A stretch of DNA of 64,000 bases from Sva-07 sp942492715 (GTDB lineage Bacteria > Actinomycetota > Acidimicrobiia > Acidimicrobiales > Ilumatobacteraceae). The notes beneath the pieces were generated by a model. That model was not told the DNA's origin, ran no database searches, and saw nothing but the letters and a program-made list of their open reading frames with translations. Positions 60,743 through 64,000 of the stretch are shown here, piece by piece. Both the position numbers and the translations under genes were made by a program. The stretch covers positions 310,001 to 374,000 of the forward strand of contig CALOFW010000002.1 in the NCBI GenBank assembly GCA_942492715.1. The letters are read 5' to 3'. Numbering within the stretch: position 1 is the first letter of the stretch; each line of letters opens with the position of its first letter.

Positions 60743-61771
60743 ATGCGGATCAGGTTGCAGGACGTGGCGGCTCAGGCGGAGGTCAGCGAGTCGACGGTGA
60801 GCCGCGTGATGAACGCGAAGTCCGGAGTCAGCGAGCGAACGCGGACTCGCGTCATCGCTGTGCTCGCCGAGATGGGCTACGCGCCGCCAGCGCTGCACGC
60901 GCCACAACTGGGTGCGGTCGGGGTCATCGTGCCGGAGCTCGACAATCCGATCTTTCCGAAGTTCGTCCAGACGATCGAGACGCGGTTGTTGGCGAGTGGG
61001 TACATCTGCGTGCTCGGTTGTGCGACACGGGTGGGAGCCGGAGAAGACGACTACCTCGACCTCCTCGTCGATCGCCGGGTGAGCGGCGTTGTCGTTGTCT
61101 CGGGTCGACACGCGGACGTGCGTGCCGACCACTCGATCTACCAGCGCGTCATCGAACTCGGTATCGCCCTGGTGACGGTCAACGGCGGGATACCGGATTC
61201 GGACATCGCGTCGGTCTCGGCCGACGATCGGGGGGCCACGTCCACCGCCTACCGGCACCTGCGCTCGCTCGGCCACGAACGCATCGGTCTGCTGATCGGG
61301 CCGCGGTGCTACACGCCGGTGCTGCGCAAGCTCGAGGGGTTCCTCGACGAGGCCCACCGCGACGGTGTGGTCGGCGACCACGAAGAACTGGTGGCCGAGA
61401 CGATCTTCGGTCTCGACGGTGGCTACTCCGGTGCGCAACGTCTGTACGACGCCGGTGTCACGGGCATCGTCGCGGCGAGCGACATGATGGCACTGGGCGC
61501 GATCCGAGCCGCCCGCCAGCGTGGCCTGTCCGTTCCCGACGACGTGTCGATCGTGGGGTTCGACGACACCGAGTTGATGCGCTTCACCGACCCGCCCCTC
61601 ACCACGGTGCATCAGCCGGTCACGCGCATCGTCGACTACGCGGTCGACGTCCTGCTCGCCCAGATCCAGGGCCAGCCGTTCGATCGAACCGAGCGGATCC
61701 TGCCCGGCGAATTGATCGTCCGCGCCACGACCACACGGTCTCGGGCTGGCCGGATCGCGCCGATCGGCTAA
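60743..61771 (+). CDS. LacI-family transcriptional regulator
   Basis: 342 residues from ATG 60743 (MRIRLQDVAAQAEVSES). LacI helix-turn-helix at 4-25, hinge, then periplasmic-binding-protein-like core (VGVIVPELDNPIFPKFVQTI; VAASDMMALGAIRAARQRGL; IVGFDDTELMRFTDPPLTTV). It diverges from the sugar importer and precedes a second importer ATPase, so it probably controls both in response to the imported sugar. An upstream ATG at 60656 would cross the operator. Confidence 0.94.
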   Translation: MRIRLQDVAAQAEVSESTVSRVMNAKSGVSERTRTRVIAVLAEMGYAPPALHAPQLGAVGVIVPELDNPIFPKFVQTIETRLLASGYICVLGCATRVGAGEDDYLDLLVDRRVSGVVVVSGRHADVRADHSIYQRVIELGIALVTVNGGIPDSDIASVSADDRGATSTAYRHLRSLGHERIGLLIGPRCYTPVLRKLEGFLDEAHRDGVVGDHEELVAETIFGLDGGYSGAQRLYDAGVTGIVAASDMMALGAIRAARQRGLSVPDDVSIVGFDDTELMRFTDPPLTTVHQPVTRIVDYAVDVLLAQIQGQPFDRTERILPGELIVRATTTRSRAGRIAPIG

Positions 61772-61855
61772 CATCGGCGCATCGCGCTCTCTGGGGGACG
61801 CGATCAGAACAAGAGCAGACTGACCGCGAACATCGCGCACACCGAGGGAGACAGC

Positions 61856-63028
61856 ATGGCAACCGTTCAGCTCGAGAACGTCAACAAGGTCTACGAGAAC
61901 GGATACCACGCGATCCACGATCTGAATCTCGAGATCGCGGACAAGGAGTTCCTCGTGCTCGTCGGACCCTCGGGCTGTGGCAAGTCGACGGCGCTCCGGA
62001 TGATCGCAGGGCTCGAGACGATCACCGGCGGCACGATGGCGATCGGCGATCGGGTCGTCAACGAGGTCGAGCCGAAGGACCGCGACATCGCGATGGTGTT
62101 CCAGAACTACGCGTTGTACCCGCACATGTCGGTGTACGACAACATCGGGTTCGCCCTGAAGCTGGCCAAGGTGCCCAAGGAAGAGATCGACACCCGGGTG
62201 CGCAAGGCCGCGGCCATCCTCGAGCTCGAGGAGAACCTCGACCGCAAGCCGGGTCAACTCTCGGGTGGTCAGCGCCAGCGTGTCGCCATGGGGCGCGCGA
62301 TCGTTCGCCAGCCTGCAGCGTTCCTGATGGACGAGCCGTTGTCGAACCTCGACGCGAAGCTCCGCGTCCAGATGCGCGCCGAGATCGCCGCGTTGCAGCG
62401 GGAGTTGGCGGTGACGACGGTGTACGTGACGCACGATCAGATCGAAGCGATGACGATGGGCGACCGCGTTGCGGTGCTCAAGGACGGCTACCTCCAGCAG
62501 GTCGACACGCCTCAGAACCTCTACGACCACCCGGTCAACGTGTTCGTCGCCGCGTTCATCGGCTCTCCCTCGATGAACCTCTTCGAGGCCACGGTCAATC
62601 TCTCGGGCGACGTCGGCACCGTGTCCCTGGGCTCGCATGTGATCGGCCTGCCGGCGGAGTGTCTCGCGAAGAACCCGCGTCTGCGCGACTACGACGGCCG
62701 TGGCGTGATCATCGGTATTCGCCCGGAGGACTACGAGGACGCGGCGCTCGCGCCGGAGATCCCCGAGTCACAACGGATCATGGCGAAGGTCAGCCTGATC
62801 GAAGCGCTCGGCTCCGAGATCATGGTGCACTTCCGGATCGACGCGCCGACGGTCGATTCCGGTGACCCGGATGCCGTCGAGGAGAAGGCCAGCGCCGAAG
62901 GCGCCAACGCGGTCGGTCGCTTCAATCCGCGATCGACGGCGAGGATGGGCCAGGAGATCGAGATCGCCATCTCGACCGAGAACATGCACTTCTTCGATTC
63001 CGACACCCGCGAGACCATCGAGGGCTGA
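61856..63028 (+). CDS. Second sugar ABC transporter ATPase (MsmK/UgpC type)
   Basis: 390 residues; GPSGCGKSTALRMIAG, LSGGQRQRVAMGRAIV, FLMDEPLSNLDAKL, VTHDQIEAMTMGDRV and a TOBE domain (VIIGIRPEDYED). Very similar to the ATPase at 55493. GGGAG precedes the ATG. It follows lacI and has no permease of its own here, so it may share the importer or serve a remote one. Confidence 0.95.
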   Translation: MATVQLENVNKVYENGYHAIHDLNLEIADKEFLVLVGPSGCGKSTALRMIAGLETITGGTMAIGDRVVNEVEPKDRDIAMVFQNYALYPHMSVYDNIGFALKLAKVPKEEIDTRVRKAAAILELEENLDRKPGQLSGGQRQRVAMGRAIVRQPAAFLMDEPLSNLDAKLRVQMRAEIAALQRELAVTTVYVTHDQIEAMTMGDRVAVLKDGYLQQVDTPQNLYDHPVNVFVAAFIGSPSMNLFEATVNLSGDVGTVSLGSHVIGLPAECLAKNPRLRDYDGRGVIIGIRPEDYEDAALAPEIPESQRIMAKVSLIEALGSEIMVHFRIDAPTVDSGDPDAVEEKASAEGANAVGRFNPRSTARMGQEIEIAISTENMHFFDSDTRETIEG

Positions 63029-63033
63029 GTCGA

Positions 63034-64000
63034 TCAGGGCGTCCAGCGTGGCTTGAGAGGGGCGTGCTCGATTCTTCGGGAGCACGTGCTGCGCCACCAG
63101 GTCGCACTCGGCGATGTGGGTGTAGCCCGACAGGATGAACGCGCCGATGCCCGCCTCCTGGTAGGCGCGGAGTTTGGCGACGACCTGGTCGGGATCGCCC
63201 ACGATCGCTGCGCCGGCGCCGCTGCGAGCGCGCCCGACGCCGGTCCACAACGCCTCCTCGACGAAGCCGTCGTCGGAGGCCGCTTCGCGCAGTGACGCCT
63301 GGCGCTGGACGCCGACCGAGGCGGCGTCGAGTGACTTGCTGCGGATCGCCTCGCCGGTGTCGGCATCGAGCCGGGACACGAGCCGGTCGGCGGCAGCGCG
63401 CGCCTCTGCCTCGGTCTCCCTGACGATCATGTGGGCGCGCAGCCCGTAGACGAGGGATCGGTCGTAGCGGTCACTCGCCAGCGTGGTCATCTCGTCGACC
63501 GTGGCCGCCACGTTCGACACCGTGTCGGGCCAGGTGAGGAACACGTCGGCTTCGCCGGCAGCGACGTCCTTGGCGGCGGGGGAGAAGCCCCCGAAGTACA
63601 TCGGCGGACACGTTCCACTGACCGTGCTCGCTCGCGGCGGGTCGAGCGTGAGGTCGACGAAGTCGCCGTGGACGTCGATCGACTCGCCGTTGAGCAGCTG
63701 CCGAAGCACCTGCATCCACTCGCGGGTTCGCTGATACCGCGGTGCCGATTCGAGTTCCTCGCCCGGGATGTCGGACGAGATGATGTTGATGCACAACCGG
63801 CCGCCGGCGAACTGGTCGATGGACGCGAGCTGCCGAGCGAGCTGCGGCAACCACATCTCGCCCATCCGCACGGCCAACAGCAGATTGATGTGCTCGGTGT
63901 GGGTGGCGATCGCAGCAGCGAAGGCCGTCGAGTCGATGCCGAGGGTGTAGCCCGACGGCAGCAACACGTTGTCGAATCCGTTGCGGTCGGCGGTGCCCAC
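63034..64000 (-). pseudogene. LLM-class flavin monooxygenase (SsuD-like), truncated by window end and frameshifted near its 3' end
   Basis: The N-terminus is beyond the window. Residues read GFDNVLLPSGYTLG, then LLLAVRMGEMWLPQLARQLA, DQFAGGRLCINIISS, PPMYFGGFSPAAKDVA and AFILSGYTHIAECDLVAQHV, the pattern of alkanesulfonate monooxygenase SsuD and relatives. After HVLP the frame continues antisense into the neighbouring ATPase gene. One surplus A in CCGAAGAATC (around 63070-63078) explains this: without it the protein would end RIEHAPLKPRWTP at 63034, just past the ATPase stop. The last 13 residues lie outside the active site, so even the shifted product could be active. Confidence 0.8.

Noticed and set aside
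62768..63033. Continuation of the SsuD-like frame into the antisense strand of the ATPase gene
   Set aside because: A one-base correction gives a natural ending at 63034 that fits the family, so the extension is an artefact of the frameshift.

Overview
This is a GC-rich, densely coded window with very short intergenic gaps, many GTG starts and many 4-bp start/stop overlaps. WhiB, DUF3107, DUF4328, class E-like sortase, the MSMEG_4193 / DUF3090 / SCO1664 cluster, paired ArsA/Get3-like ATPases and a PdtaS-type kinase all point to Actinomycetota. A complete System I cytochrome c maturation locus beside these markers suggests Acidimicrobiia (Ilumatobacter-like). That placement is inference, because no rRNA or other phylogenetic marker is present. 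I saw no tRNA, rRNA, CRISPR array, insertion sequence or phage gene.

Layout. 1-8.3 kb: a truncated membrane protein and glutamate decarboxylase, a CASTOR/POLLUX-type channel, a carotenoid oxygenase with its TetR regulator, a crotonase and a sortase. 8.4-15.3 kb: one ccmABCDEFGHI operon. 15.3-24.8 kb: SixA-type phosphatase, DUF4328 protein, family A DNA polymerase, a NarL-type two-component pair, three small DoxX-like membrane proteins, a double-ACT protein, a decayed DUF1254/DUF1214 pseudogene, and an SRPBCC-SDR pair. 24.8-32.2 kb: zincin, Mrp with a divergent SufR-like regulator, DJ-1 protein, DUF3107, two Get3-like ATPases, a PdtaS-like kinase and WhiB. 32.4-41.7 kb: GDPD, lipid kinase, EtfBA, the SCO1664/DUF3090/phosphatase cluster, family 5 UDG, an F420-type oxidoreductase and PII. 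41.8-45.6 kb: Amt, acyl-CoA dehydrogenase and an AbiEi/DUF559-like gene. 45.8-51.4 kb: a four-gene circularly-permuted-ATP-grasp / alpha-E / transglutaminase locus. 51.5-54.8 kb: MFS transporter and Ada-AlkA plus Ogt alkylation repair. 54.8-63.0 kb: an oligosaccharide ABC importer with a LacI regulator and two paralogous ATPases. 63.0-64.0 kb: a truncated flavin monooxygenase.

The main things to look at are two families of dispersed intergenic palindromes. One has four copies of about 47 nt with TTCTCGTGAAC / GTTCACGAGAA arms. The other has two copies of a 33-nt perfect palindrome, one of which supplies the last nine codons and stop of ogt. Also notable are the ATP-grasp/alpha-E/transglutaminase locus, the full System I Ccm operon, two genes (malF-like and the terminal monooxygenase) each interrupted by a single surplus base, and a Mrp gene lacking its usual CxxC opposite a SufR-like regulator.

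No gene-free stretch exceeds 300 bases except 22580-23375, which is mostly the DUF1254/DUF1214 pseudogene. The next longest, 21557-21801 (245 nt), 32198-32395 and 43131-43324, hold promoters and, in the last, a 20-bp palindrome.
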